A DNA stretch of 64,000 nt from CAZZEX01 sp964653285. Lineage in GTDB: Bacteria; Chloroflexota; Anaerolineae; B4-G1. Position numbers and translations under genes: made by a program. Shown piece after piece: positions 39,423 through 48,890 of this stretch. The first letter of the stretch is position 1, and each line of letters starts with the position of its first letter. Below the pieces are notes generated by a model. It was given only the letters and a program-made list of their open reading frames with translations. It did no database searches and was not told the origin of the DNA. The stretch is from contig CAZZEX010000001.1 in the NCBI GenBank assembly GCA_964653285.1, positions 75,417 through 139,416 on the forward strand, read 5' to 3'.

Positions 39423-42092
39423 ATGAATATGCTTTCCTTTCCCACCCGCCGTGTCCGCGCTTTGTTGCTACTGGGATGGCTGCTCTTTTCCATCCCCGGG
39501 CTCATGCCCACACGCCCAGCCAAGGCCCAAACCAGCGAGACGTTCGAGATCACGCTGGTAGAGCTGGGCTATGACGAGCAAACGCTACAGGGCCCCATGG
39601 CCGGGACTCGTTACTTCTTCAGCCTGCCCGCCGACTGGGAGATGCAGCCCGACAGTTACCTGGAACTGAACCTGAACTACACTATCAGCGGGGACGGAGG
39701 CCGTGCACCCACATCGCTGGAGGTGCAGTTGAATGGAACTGTCTTACAGACGAGTAGCTTTGAAACGCCAGGTGTCCATCAAATACGGGTAGAGTTGCCA
39801 CCGGACGTTCTGCGCTCCCCCGAGGATGAGTATCTTAACGAGCTGCAGCTCAACCTGCTGGTGTCTACCACTTGTGAGGAGGCTCAGCTCACGTCCCTGG
39901 TGATAGACGCTTCATCCTCCTTGCACTTTGTGTACATGGAAAAACCTTTGCAACTTGACCTGGCCCTTTGGCCCAGGCCGCTCTACCAGTGGCAGGCCTT
40001 TGAACCCGGCCAGACCCGCCTGGTGTTACCCCCTGAACCAGACGAGACGGATGTGCGGGCGGCCATCATGGTCGCCGCCAGGCTGGGCAGACTAAGCAAC
40101 GATAATCTGCCCCTGACGGCTGCCCTTGCGTCAGAGCGGATGCCATCCTCACTTCTGGCAGAACATCTGATCGTCGTGGGCCGGCCCGACACCAATCCGT
40201 TGCTCCATCAACTCGATTTGCCCGTGCCGTTGGCCCAACGACAGTTGAAGCTACACAGCCGCATGCCAGCCTCGGTTGCACCCGGCCATGTCTTCAGCTA
40301 TACCCTCACCGTGGAGAATATATCATCGGAGAGCCAAACGCTGGTCGTCGAAGACCGGATTTCCTCCAACGGAACGCTGCTCAACTGCCTGGGCCGATGC
40401 CAGGAAAGCGAACCGGGCGTGCTGCGTTGGGACGTCGGCCGCGTGGCCGCTGGACGCCAGGTTTCCACCACCGTGAGCCTGCGCCTGGATCCTGCGACCC
40501 CGCCCGGTGAGCAGGTCGAACACACGGCCAGCCTGTTGGATAGCACAGGAACCGTGATCAACGTGGATACGCTGGCTGCCAACGTGGGGACGACAGAGAC
40601 CGGCCAGATGACCACCTCAGCCCACGATAAAAGCCCCTACTTTTTTGTTCACGACAACCGGGGCGTGGCCGAAGGAGATGGCCTGGTGCAGGCCCTCGTC
40701 TCTCCCTGGAGCCCCCGCCACGCCGTCATCGTGGTCACTGGCCTCAGCGACGAGGCGCTACTCAAAGCCGCCCACGCCCTGAGCACGAAGACACGTCTCC
40801 CCGGCATGTCGGGGGTCTATGCGCTGGTGGAGGCCGTCCAGCCTCCCCCAGACACGACAACAGAGGAGTCGGCAGAGAATGTATCGTTGGCCGCGTTGGG
40901 GTACGGCGACAGCGTCTTGAACGGCGCTATATTTGAGACGATCCAGTACACCTTCGACGTGCCAGGGGGATGGGCCCTGACCCAAGACAGTTATTTAGCC
41001 CTCCATTTCGCCCACAGCGTGGCCCTTAGTGCGATGTCAGCCACGCTGGAGATCCAGTTAAACGACGTACCTATCGGCAGCATCAGACTCGACGAGCAAA
41101 ACGCTTCTGGCACCTGGTCCACCCTCCTCCTACCTGTGCCCCTCCAGCATCCCGGCCGCAACCGGCTGCTGGTGCAGGTCGGCGCCCGTCGAGATGGTGT
41201 ATGTGTGGACTTGCGCAACACCCATCTCTGGTTGACGATCTATGCCGACTCGTTCCTGCACCTGCCTCACGAAAAGAGGTCGCTGGCCCTCTACCTCGAG
41301 TCCTTCCCTCAACCCTTCAGCAGTGTCGGTGACCTGAGCGACGTAGCCTTTCTGCTGCCAGCCCGGCCTACCGTCGAAGAACTGGAAGGGGTGCTGCGCC
41401 TGGCCTCCCGCCTGGGGGATGTAGCCAGAGGCGACAGTTTCAGGCCTCGGGTTGCGCTGGGCGAGAGCCCTCAGACCCAGTTGTGGGAGGGACACGACCT
41501 GATCGCCGTGGGCCGCCCCACCAACAACCCCTTCATCGCCGCCGTCAACGACCGGCTCCCCCAACCCTTCCGCCCAGGTATGGACGAGATTCAGCAGCAA
41601 GTAGATAACGTGGTCTACCGGCTGCCCCCATGGGTCAGCCTGGGCTACGTGCAAGAGCTGCTCTCGCCCTGGGACGAAAACCAGGCCATGCTGGTCACTA
41701 CCGGGACCACGGACGAAGGTGTGGACTGGGCCCTAAACGCGCTCGTCGACGATCGGCTCAAGTGGCGGTTGGCCGGTAATCTGGTCCTCGTCCGTGGGGA
41801 CGAGATAGAGACGGTGGACACTCGAGGGGAAACAGAGAGTGCGACCCAAATCACCCGGGCTTTTGTGCCCGAGTTGACGCCACAAGCAACCGTCGCGCCG
41901 ACGCCGACACCAATAGCAGCGCCGACTACTCCGGCGACGATACCCACGACAGCCATTGGAACGCTGACCCCGAGCCAAGCCGCGCCACAAGTCAGCACGG
42001 GCCGCCCTATGTGGCTGCTTCCTCTCTTAATCGCCGCAGTCATAGCCGCCGCCGTCGGTATTGGCATCACCCTTCGGCAGGGGAAATCCTAG
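39423..42092 (+). CDS. Double BcsB-like secreted protein with a DUF11-type middle domain
   Basis: 889 residues from the ATG at 39423 (CGAGG upstream). Signal peptide to about 35, then a first BcsB-like module (ITLVELGYDEQTLQGPMAGTR, FFSLPADWEMQPDSYLELN, HLIVVGRPDTNPLL), a DUF11-like beta domain (VFSYTLTVENISSESQTLVV), then a second BcsB-like module (VSLAALGYGDSVLNGAIFET, HDLIAVGRPTNNPF), a Pro/Thr linker and one C-terminal membrane helix (MWLLPLLIAAVIAAAVGIGI). BcsB guides cellulose through the envelope next to BcsA, but no BcsA is in the window, so it may serve another glycan here. Confidence 0.85.
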   Translation: MNMLSFPTRRVRALLLLGWLLFSIPGLMPTRPAKAQTSETFEITLVELGYDEQTLQGPMAGTRYFFSLPADWEMQPDSYLELNLNYTISGDGGRAPTSLEVQLNGTVLQTSSFETPGVHQIRVELPPDVLRSPEDEYLNELQLNLLVSTTCEEAQLTSLVIDASSSLHFVYMEKPLQLDLALWPRPLYQWQAFEPGQTRLVLPPEPDETDVRAAIMVAARLGRLSNDNLPLTAALASERMPSSLLAEHLIVVGRPDTNPLLHQLDLPVPLAQRQLKLHSRMPASVAPGHVFSYTLTVENISSESQTLVVEDRISSNGTLLNCLGRCQESEPGVLRWDVGRVAAGRQVSTTVSLRLDPATPPGEQVEHTASLLDSTGTVINVDTLAANVGTTETGQMTTSAHDKSPYFFVHDNRGVAEGDGLVQALVSPWSPRHAVIVVTGLSDEALLKAAHALSTKTRLPGMSGVYALVEAVQPPPDTTTEESAENVSLAALGYGDSVLNGAIFETIQYTFDVPGGWALTQDSYLALHFAHSVALSAMSATLEIQLNDVPIGSIRLDEQNASGTWSTLLLPVPLQHPGRNRLLVQVGARRDGVCVDLRNTHLWLTIYADSFLHLPHEKRSLALYLESFPQPFSSVGDLSDVAFLLPARPTVEELEGVLRLASRLGDVARGDSFRPRVALGESPQTQLWEGHDLIAVGRPTNNPFIAAVNDRLPQPFRPGMDEIQQQVDNVVYRLPPWVSLGYVQELLSPWDENQAMLVTTGTTDEGVDWALNALVDDRLKWRLAGNLVLVRGDEIETVDTRGETESATQITRAFVPELTPQATVAPTPTPIAAPTTPATIPTTAIGTLTPSQAAPQVSTGRPMWLLPLLIAAVIAAAVGIGITLRQGKS

Positions 42093-42105
42093 AAGGAGAC
42101 AGCCA

Positions 42106-43002
42106 ATGGGATTCAGATACATCTTTATCGTTGGGTGTGATAGAACAGGAACAACTCTTTTAGTTAGAATCCTAAATAAGCACAAAGAAATATGCATTAG
42201 CAATCAAACGCATTTCATGGGACATCTGGCCCGCCCAGGATTCAGGCAAAAGATGAAAGAATTTGGTGATTTGTCCGACGATGACAATGTACGCCGGCTC
42301 GTTGAATTTATGTATGCTGAGCCATTTGCAAGTGGCTTTTATTGGCGCTGGCTGCGCAAGAATGTTGAGCCAGAGGCTCTTCTGCAATGCATATTAGACT
42401 CGGATAGAAGCGAACGCGCACTTTTCTCCTTGTTGATGCAGACGCGGGCTAAAGACGAAACGATCCTGGGAGAAAAAACTCCCGACCACATCCAATACGT
42501 TCCAACGCTGCTTGAATGGTTCCCGGAGGCACGGATCATCCATACGTTCAGAGACCCGCGGGCGGTCTTTGTATCTGAATTCTATCACCATTGGAATCAG
42601 TCGGGACCCGAGTCTTTTCCTTACAAGCAACTGAGACCCATAAAACCCCTGTACTCCCTATTCGTCCTGTTCCATATGAGCCTGGAGTGGTTTCTGGCAG
42701 CCAGATACCATTTCAAATACAAGGAGCGGTATCCAAACAACTATTACCTGCTGAAATTTGAGGATCTGATCGGCGACCCAGAGAATCAACTGAGGCGGTT
42801 GTGTGATTTCTTGGGCGTTGAGTTTCAAAATGAGATGTTGGAACAGAAGGTGACCAACACTGGTTTCGCATCCAGGAGAGGCAAAACTGGATTTGATAAA
42901 CAGGCCACTGATCGCTGGAAGGATCATATAAACCCGTTGTCACGGACCTGGTTCTCGTTGTGGGGAAAGAAATACTTGAAGGAGTTTGGCTACATTCACT
43001 GA
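42106..43002 (+). CDS. Sulfotransferase family protein
   Basis: 298 residues from the ATG at 42106, AAGGAG 7 nt upstream. The PAPS 5'-phosphosulfate loop reads GCDRTGTTLLVRIL at residues 8-21, and IIHTFRDPRAVFVSEFYHH carries the 3'-phosphate-binding Arg and Ser. DLIGDPENQLRRLCDFLG is the usual late helix. It likely sulfates a sugar of the EPS. Starts 13 nt after the BcsB-like gene. Confidence 0.88.
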   Translation: MGFRYIFIVGCDRTGTTLLVRILNKHKEICISNQTHFMGHLARPGFRQKMKEFGDLSDDDNVRRLVEFMYAEPFASGFYWRWLRKNVEPEALLQCILDSDRSERALFSLLMQTRAKDETILGEKTPDHIQYVPTLLEWFPEARIIHTFRDPRAVFVSEFYHHWNQSGPESFPYKQLRPIKPLYSLFVLFHMSLEWFLAARYHFKYKERYPNNYYLLKFEDLIGDPENQLRRLCDFLGVEFQNEMLEQKVTNTGFASRRGKTGFDKQATDRWKDHINPLSRTWFSLWGKKYLKEFGYIH

Positions 43003-43041
43003 CGACCCATCAGCCCCTGTGCTCATCACTTGGGAGGTAAA

Positions 43042-43914
43042 TTGACCAACGCTATAGAACGCCCAATTTTCATCGTCGGCAGTGGACGATCGGGGACGAC
43101 CATTTTCTACCGTCTACTGGCAGGCCACAGAAGCCTGGGATGGTTCTCTTCTTACATACAGCGCTTCCCCCGTTTGCCCTTGCTGGCGAGGCTAAATACC
43201 TTGTACCAAACACCGCCTCTAGTAAAACGATTTCGAGATGACAGGTGGTTCCCCAAGCCTGTTGAAGGTTACAAACTCTGGAATATGTTCCATCCAGTGA
43301 AAAACTCTACGGGTAGCCCGCTGCTTACTGAGAAAGATGCCGCCACGGCCGACACGGAGGGGATGCGACGTTTTATCGCCAACGTCCTTCATTCCTCTCG
43401 CCGCGCACGCTTTATGAACAAAAACACTCGAAACACTCGCAGAAGCCGGTACCTCCACGCCATGTTCCCGGATGCCCTCTTTATTCACGTCATCCGCGAC
43501 GGCAGGGCGGTCACAAATTCCTTTCTCAACGTTGATTGGTGGCCGACGCTCTCTGTGTGGTGGGCTGAGGGAAAAACACCCGTCGAATTGCAACGAGAAG
43601 GCGTTGACCCGGTGCTAGTCGCCGCTCGTACGTGGAAATTGGCGGTGGAAGGGATATTGCGTGATAAAGAACATATTCCAGATGAACAGTATATGGAGAT
43701 TCGTTACGAGAAACTGATGCAAGATCCAATCACGGAAGTGAAGCGGAGCCTCGACTTTTGTGATTTGCCGTGGGCACCGCGTTTTCAGGCACACATCGAA
43801 GCCTTTAACATAAAAAGCAGGAACTTCAAGTGGACGGATAGATTCACGGTTCAGCAGATTGCCAGCATTGAGAAAGAAATTGGCCCCTTACTGGAGCAGC
43901 TCGAGTACCTATAG
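43042..43914 (+). CDS. Second sulfotransferase family protein
   Basis: 290 residues if it begins with TTG at 43042, 4 nt after GGGAGG; a TTG at 43030 is the alternative, and no ATG fits. PAPS loop FIVGSGRSGTTIFYRLL, then LFIHVIRDGRAVTNSFL for the 3'-phosphate, then MEIRYEKLMQDPITEVKRSLDFC. The sequence is only distantly like the gene before it, so this is not a recent duplication. Confidence 0.85.
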   Translation: MTNAIERPIFIVGSGRSGTTIFYRLLAGHRSLGWFSSYIQRFPRLPLLARLNTLYQTPPLVKRFRDDRWFPKPVEGYKLWNMFHPVKNSTGSPLLTEKDAATADTEGMRRFIANVLHSSRRARFMNKNTRNTRRSRYLHAMFPDALFIHVIRDGRAVTNSFLNVDWWPTLSVWWAEGKTPVELQREGVDPVLVAARTWKLAVEGILRDKEHIPDEQYMEIRYEKLMQDPITEVKRSLDFCDLPWAPRFQAHIEAFNIKSRNFKWTDRFTVQQIASIEKEIGPLLEQLEYL

Positions 43915-43970
43915 CATCTGGCGGTAGATCTCGGGCAGTACATGAACAGCGCCGAGGGGGATTTGTCACA

Positions 43971-45479
43971 ATGCGCGAAATAACCGGCTACATTATTCCT
44001 AAAGACGACTTCAGTCTCACCTTAGATGTCGGAGATGGTGAAGTCTATGAGAATGCCAATCTAGTTATCGCATATATCGGGAAGTCATATAAAGTACACA
44101 ATGATATTCTAGAGCCGCTGGAGTTTATAAACATAAAACAAATTTATGAACTATATCAGCAATATGGTAGTTCGTTTACAAAGGTTGTTGGTGGTCTATT
44201 CACGGTTGTTATTTTTGACAGAGATAAGGGAAAACTATTTATTATTCAAGACCAGACATCCTCTCCGATAAATATCTATTACAGTATCGAAAATGGCACG
44301 TTCTTCTTCAGCACATCTTATAGGAAGTTATTACTTCTCTCAAACATAGCAAGGAAATGGGATCGCAATATGTTGGAGGTCTTTCTTTACAACGGATTCA
44401 TACCATATAATGGAACACTGCTAGAAAATGTGAGCAAACTGGTCCCAGGCCAGTTTCTTGAGGCGGACATCAAGGAGGGAGAAGTCAGGCTCAGAACATT
44501 AATCAAACCAAGTCGTCAAATCAGCGTACTTTCTGCCATCAAAAATTATCATCAGGCATTAAAGAACGTAATAAAGAGTGAACTAGAGCTAGAGAATGAG
44601 GCGGACACTAATGTAGTACTTAGTTCTGGGTATGATACTAATCTAATACTTTATTTAATCAGGGAGATAACCGACAAAAGATGTAACACGTTCACTATTG
44701 GAGGGAGAAGAGGGGTGGATGAAATACCTCAAACAGAGAAAATCGCCAGGTTATATCCCAATGTGATACATAGGACTAAAAGAGTTGATTCTCGCACGCT
44801 TGAGCGTTTGCCAGACATTGTATGGAGATTGGAAGGAGCTATTTACCAACAGGGAATATTCCTGCAATACGAACTTGCAAGGCTAGTTAGGGATAACAAC
44901 CTGAGTTCATTAATTGCTGGAGAATGTGCGGATCAGGTATTATCGAAGAGATTCCAACCTAGCGAGAAACTTCCAGAAAGGTTGTGCTGGATTGAGAACG
45001 CTTATGAGATGGGGTTGATGTTGATTTTGAAGAAAAATGGTATCATATGTAACTCGTTTTCAATCGAAGTTCTTTATCCTTATCTAAATCAAAATATCAT
45101 AGAAATAGCCTCAAGATTAGCATATTTGAATGGAAACCGTCGTAAAATGTTTCATAAGTGCCTCATTAAATTGCGCCTGAAAAGGGAAGTAGCCACCCTT
45201 TTAGGTAAAATAGCGGGTACGACCGGTCTGGGCACACTTTTCGAAAGTGAAGCCCATTTCTTGGAATTAAGAAAGGAACTAGAAAAGACAGAGTATTCAG
45301 GTTATATTAAAGATAAATACAAGGAAGAAACAACAGGTAGTCCATTGGAACAGGAAATTGATCTATATCTTAAAGTGTTATATTTGCTTATCTTTGAAAA
45401 ACTAATCATATCAGGAAAGTATGATCGATATTTCGGTACACCAGGATTAGACATAAGGCTTGGCGACTTATTAAAGTGA
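43971..45479 (+). CDS. Asparagine-synthase-like protein, AT-rich and catalytically altered
   Basis: 502 residues. The base composition is visibly lower in GC than the genes on both sides, with many AAA, ATA and TTA codons, which suggests recent transfer. The N-terminal half follows the class II amidotransferase fold (GGLFTVVIFDRDKGKLFIIQD) but begins MREITG, without the catalytic Cys2. The ATP-PP loop reads LSSGYDTN at 217-224 instead of SGGxDSS. IAGECADQVL corresponds to the GDGADE region in part. Glutamine hydrolysis should be lost, and ATP use is doubtful. It overlaps the next gene region by a few bases. Confidence 0.8.
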   Translation: MREITGYIIPKDDFSLTLDVGDGEVYENANLVIAYIGKSYKVHNDILEPLEFINIKQIYELYQQYGSSFTKVVGGLFTVVIFDRDKGKLFIIQDQTSSPINIYYSIENGTFFFSTSYRKLLLLSNIARKWDRNMLEVFLYNGFIPYNGTLLENVSKLVPGQFLEADIKEGEVRLRTLIKPSRQISVLSAIKNYHQALKNVIKSELELENEADTNVVLSSGYDTNLILYLIREITDKRCNTFTIGGRRGVDEIPQTEKIARLYPNVIHRTKRVDSRTLERLPDIVWRLEGAIYQQGIFLQYELARLVRDNNLSSLIAGECADQVLSKRFQPSEKLPERLCWIENAYEMGLMLILKKNGIICNSFSIEVLYPYLNQNIIEIASRLAYLNGNRRKMFHKCLIKLRLKREVATLLGKIAGTTGLGTLFESEAHFLELRKELEKTEYSGYIKDKYKEETTGSPLEQEIDLYLKVLYLLIFEKLIISGKYDRYFGTPGLDIRLGDLLK

Positions 45480-45490
45480 CAAGGATAAGA

Positions 45491-47854
45491 ATGTCTAGGC
45501 CGTTGCTCACCCTAACCCTGCTGGCAAGTCTATGGGGGACAAGGCCAACAAAGACCGCGCCCGTGCCTTTCGCCAACAGTGGTTTTGAGACCTTTCCCGC
45601 CGGTGGGCCCGACGACTGGGACTGGCCCAGTGACGATTGGGTCTGGGACGGGAGCGTGGCCCACGGCGGCGCCCACTCTGCCCGCGTCAGCAGGAGCTCT
45701 GGCTCAGCGACCGCCAGTTTGTGGTCTCCCCACGTCCCGGTACAGCCCTCAACCGCCTGCACCCTCACCTATTGGCTGCACACGCAGAACGCCACCGCGC
45801 TTCCCTCCGTCAACGTCCACCAGTACACGAGCGCTGGCACCCAGACGGGCCCCAGGCTGAAATCGCACGTGGACGTCGGCGATGGCACCAACGATTGGTT
45901 CCCAGTCAAGTTGCGCTTCCAAACCATGCCCGACGCAGACTATATCCGTGTGCGACTCTTCCTGTGGACTGGCACGACCGGCACCTTCCGGTTTGACGAC
46001 TTTGCCCTCGACGAAGGACTGCCGGCCCTCTATCCTCTCCAAAGCGGCTTCCCCCTGGCTGCCTCCGGTTGGATTCGCTTTGCCTCTCCGGTGGTAGCCG
46101 ATATAGACAATGATAGTGACAATGAGTTACTCATCGGTGCCGGTGGCTCGGTGGACGGCTGGGACGATAGCGGGGCGGTCTTGCCAGGTTTTCCCCTTGT
46201 CACCGGCGACAGGCGCATCGTCGGCCAACTCGCGCTGGCCGACCTGGACGGTGACCATGACCTGGAAATCGCCGCCGGCACCAAAACGTCAGTGGCCGGC
46301 AGCCGGGGTCGCGTCTTCGTCTGGCATCACACTGGCGCTATCTTTGGCGGCTGGCCCCAAAGCGTGGCCTGGTGCCAGTATGCCGCCGATCCCTCTGAAG
46401 TCCGTTCCGTCGTCCTGACAGACGTTGACGGCGACGGCGACCTGGAGGTGCTGGCCGGCACGACCAACGGCGCTGCCAACTACTCCGGTCCCGACCGGCC
46501 GACGACGCCCAATCTGTATGCCTGGCACGCGGACGGCACCCTGGTCGCCGGGGGCTGGCCGACTGGCACAGCCGCCATCTATGGCGCTGTCGCTGCTGGT
46601 GACCTGACCGGTGACGGGATAGCCGACGTCGTCACCGGCCGCGACCACCACTATTTGTACGCCTATGCCGGCAGTGGCTTCCCCCTGCCCGGCTGGCCCA
46701 TCAGCACCTATCTGAACGCTAACGACGGAAACTGGCACACAGACGTTCGCGTCGTACACACCAACAGCGCACCGGTCATCGCCGACCTGGATGGCGACGG
46801 CACGATGGAATATATTGTGGCCGGTAACGTGAATGGCCCTGGCTCCGAATTTACCATTCGTAACAGTGGCGTGCTAGTGTTGGAACCTGACGGCACACGC
46901 CGGCCCGGTTGGGAGACGGCTGCCCTGGGCAACGGGGTTCTCTTCGACGAGTTTCTGCCACAGCAAGCGCCAGCCATAGCCGACCTGGACCAGGACGGCC
47001 AACTTGAAATCGTCGTCGCCACCTACGACGGCTGGATCCGCGCTTACAAACCCGACCAGAGCCTCCTGTGGGCCCTCAACTACGCCCAGGGGGCTGTCCT
47101 GTTCGCCAGCGAGCCCGTGATCGGGGACATAGACGGTGACCAAGCGCTGGAGATTGTGTTTGGTACTTATGACCCTGCCTCTGGGGACGGCCCGGCCGGT
47201 TTGTGGGGGCTGGAAGCGGATGGCACACGCATCTCGGGCTTTCCCCTCCCCGTCGGCACACCGGGGATTCGGGCGGCGCCCACGCTGGCCGACCTGGACG
47301 ACGACGGCGACCTGGAGATACTGGCAGCGACCTGGACTGGCCAGATCTTTGTATGGGACACACCAGCCCCCTACGACCCCTCTCGCCTGCCCTGGCCGAC
47401 GGGCCGCCACGACCTGCGTCGCAGCGCAACCTTTGTTGGGGTTGGATCTGAGCCCGATCTCAGCGCCAGCCGCAAATTTGCCACCCGGATTGCTCCACGA
47501 CAGGGGGAAACGACCACCTTTGTCATCCGCCTGCACAACGTCGGCGGCGCGCCACTCACCCACACCCTGCGGCTGACCGACACGCTGCCAGCCGGCATGG
47601 CCTACGTCCCTCGTAGCCTGACCGCCCCCCTGGGTGTCATCAACGATACAGGGGGTCTCTTGCGGTGGAGCGGTGTCATGTCCAACGCGCCAATGATAGA
47701 TATTACGTATGCCGTCACCATTACAACAGGCGCGACAGCGTTGCTGACCAACACGGTTACGATTGACACCGCCACCGACGGGCTGATCACCCGAACCGGC
47801 TATGTCTTCGCCAACGGATGTTCATCCTACTTGCCACTGATAGCGAAAAAATGA
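45491..47854 (+). CDS. Secreted FG-GAP/VCBS-repeat protein with DUF11 domain
   Basis: 787 residues from the ATG at 45491; AAGGA lies 8 nt upstream. Signal peptide, a CBM-like domain (30-180: FANSGFETFPAGGPDDWDWP), then at least six FG-GAP-like blades with Ca-binding loops such as DIDNDSDNE, DLDGDHDLE, DVDGDGDLE, DLDGDGTME, DLDQDGQLE and DLDDDGDLE, then a DUF11 domain (TTFVIRLHNVGGAPLTHTLR) and the end SSYLPLIAKK. A beta-propeller for adhesion or glycan binding on the cell surface. Confidence 0.88.
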   Translation: MSRPLLTLTLLASLWGTRPTKTAPVPFANSGFETFPAGGPDDWDWPSDDWVWDGSVAHGGAHSARVSRSSGSATASLWSPHVPVQPSTACTLTYWLHTQNATALPSVNVHQYTSAGTQTGPRLKSHVDVGDGTNDWFPVKLRFQTMPDADYIRVRLFLWTGTTGTFRFDDFALDEGLPALYPLQSGFPLAASGWIRFASPVVADIDNDSDNELLIGAGGSVDGWDDSGAVLPGFPLVTGDRRIVGQLALADLDGDHDLEIAAGTKTSVAGSRGRVFVWHHTGAIFGGWPQSVAWCQYAADPSEVRSVVLTDVDGDGDLEVLAGTTNGAANYSGPDRPTTPNLYAWHADGTLVAGGWPTGTAAIYGAVAAGDLTGDGIADVVTGRDHHYLYAYAGSGFPLPGWPISTYLNANDGNWHTDVRVVHTNSAPVIADLDGDGTMEYIVAGNVNGPGSEFTIRNSGVLVLEPDGTRRPGWETAALGNGVLFDEFLPQQAPAIADLDQDGQLEIVVATYDGWIRAYKPDQSLLWALNYAQGAVLFASEPVIGDIDGDQALEIVFGTYDPASGDGPAGLWGLEADGTRISGFPLPVGTPGIRAAPTLADLDDDGDLEILAATWTGQIFVWDTPAPYDPSRLPWPTGRHDLRRSATFVGVGSEPDLSASRKFATRIAPRQGETTTFVIRLHNVGGAPLTHTLRLTDTLPAGMAYVPRSLTAPLGVINDTGGLLRWSGVMSNAPMIDITYAVTITTGATALLTNTVTIDTATDGLITRTGYVFANGCSSYLPLIAKK

Positions 47855-47861
47855 GTTTCTT

Positions 47862-48755
47862 ATGAGACAGATTCCGGTTCTAATGACCCTGGACGTCGAT
47901 CCAGACACCTATATAGCCTATGAGCCAAGACAGAGATCCGTTGACAGCGCCTTAGATTTATGCCAGGATCTTGGTATTCAGGCTACATTCTTTATCACAG
48001 CCAGGACTGAGCACGTCTCTCCCCAGCAACTGGAGCGCATGCTGGACAGCGGTCATGAGGTGGGCTGCCACGGCCTGACTCACCGGCCAGAAGAGAACTA
48101 CGACCGAATGCCCGAAGCGATGCAGCGGACCTATATTGAAGAGGCGACCCGTAAACTGGAAGGGGTGGTTGGCAGTCCCATCCTGAGTTTTCGCAGTCCC
48201 CGGGTCAAGACCTCGGCTCAGACGCTCAGACTATTGGGCGAGCACGGCTACCTGGCAGACAGTTCCGTCTGCTCGCAACGCATTGACTTTGTCAGTTCTA
48301 ATCTCATCAACAAGGGATGGATCTTTGCCCCTCGGCAACCATACCATCCCCACCGTGACAACGCCTTCAAGCGGGGAGACTTGCCTATCTGGGAAGTACC
48401 AATTTCAGCGATGGTGATGCCATTTATCTCTACCGCGTTGAGGGTCTTCGGCCTGGCGTTTATGAAGGCCTTTTTCAAGCGGTTGTATGCCGAGTCCAGG
48501 CGGAATGGAAAGCCCATCGTTTACCTGGTACACCCTACAGAATTTTTGGGAGACGGGAAACCACACATCACGCGATGGTACCTTTCTCCCTCTAACATCC
48601 GGACCCATGGTTTCCCTGTCAGGGTTTTGCTGTACAGGATGGACGGGGAAACCTGTCTCGAAGCCACTCGGGAGTTATTCGCCTACATAGCCTCTTTTCC
48701 CGACGTCACGTTCATGACCGTCAATCAATACGTCACCCATCATCTGAAAGGGTAA
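47862..48755 (+). CDS. Polysaccharide deacetylase (NodB fold)
   Basis: 297 residues, 7 nt after the previous stop. Motif 1 TLDVDPDT with Asp11/Asp13, motif 2 CHGLTHRP with His70/His74 as metal ligands, motif 3 FRSPRVKT, and IVYLVHPTEF near the end. All catalytic elements are present. No signal peptide, so it acts on cytoplasmic lipid-linked sugars or is exported in an unusual way. The form with VHPTEF is of the type found in EPS loci with exosortases. Confidence 0.9.
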   Translation: MRQIPVLMTLDVDPDTYIAYEPRQRSVDSALDLCQDLGIQATFFITARTEHVSPQQLERMLDSGHEVGCHGLTHRPEENYDRMPEAMQRTYIEEATRKLEGVVGSPILSFRSPRVKTSAQTLRLLGEHGYLADSSVCSQRIDFVSSNLINKGWIFAPRQPYHPHRDNAFKRGDLPIWEVPISAMVMPFISTALRVFGLAFMKAFFKRLYAESRRNGKPIVYLVHPTEFLGDGKPHITRWYLSPSNIRTHGFPVRVLLYRMDGETCLEATRELFAYIASFPDVTFMTVNQYVTHHLKG

Positions 48756-48758
48756 TTA

Positions 48759-48865
48759 CACTCACCCTCCTGCAGGTTCGGACGTTTCTTGACCCGAAAA
48801 TGAGTGACTGGTTAAGTGTTGAAGTCAGAGAGTGCCACAAGAAGTAACCTGCGGGAGAGTGGGTG
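48759..48865. repeat. Palindromic element with 20-bp imperfect terminal repeats
   Basis: CACTCACCCTCCTGCAGGTT (48759-48778) and AACCTGCGGGAGAGTGGGTG (48846-48865) are inverted repeats with 17 of 20 matches. TTCTTG/CAAGAA lies inside. It fills the gap between the deacetylase and the Alg14-like gene. No target duplication is visible. Confidence 0.55.
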
Positions 48866-48890
48866 ACAAGGATATAATAAGAGGAATCCG

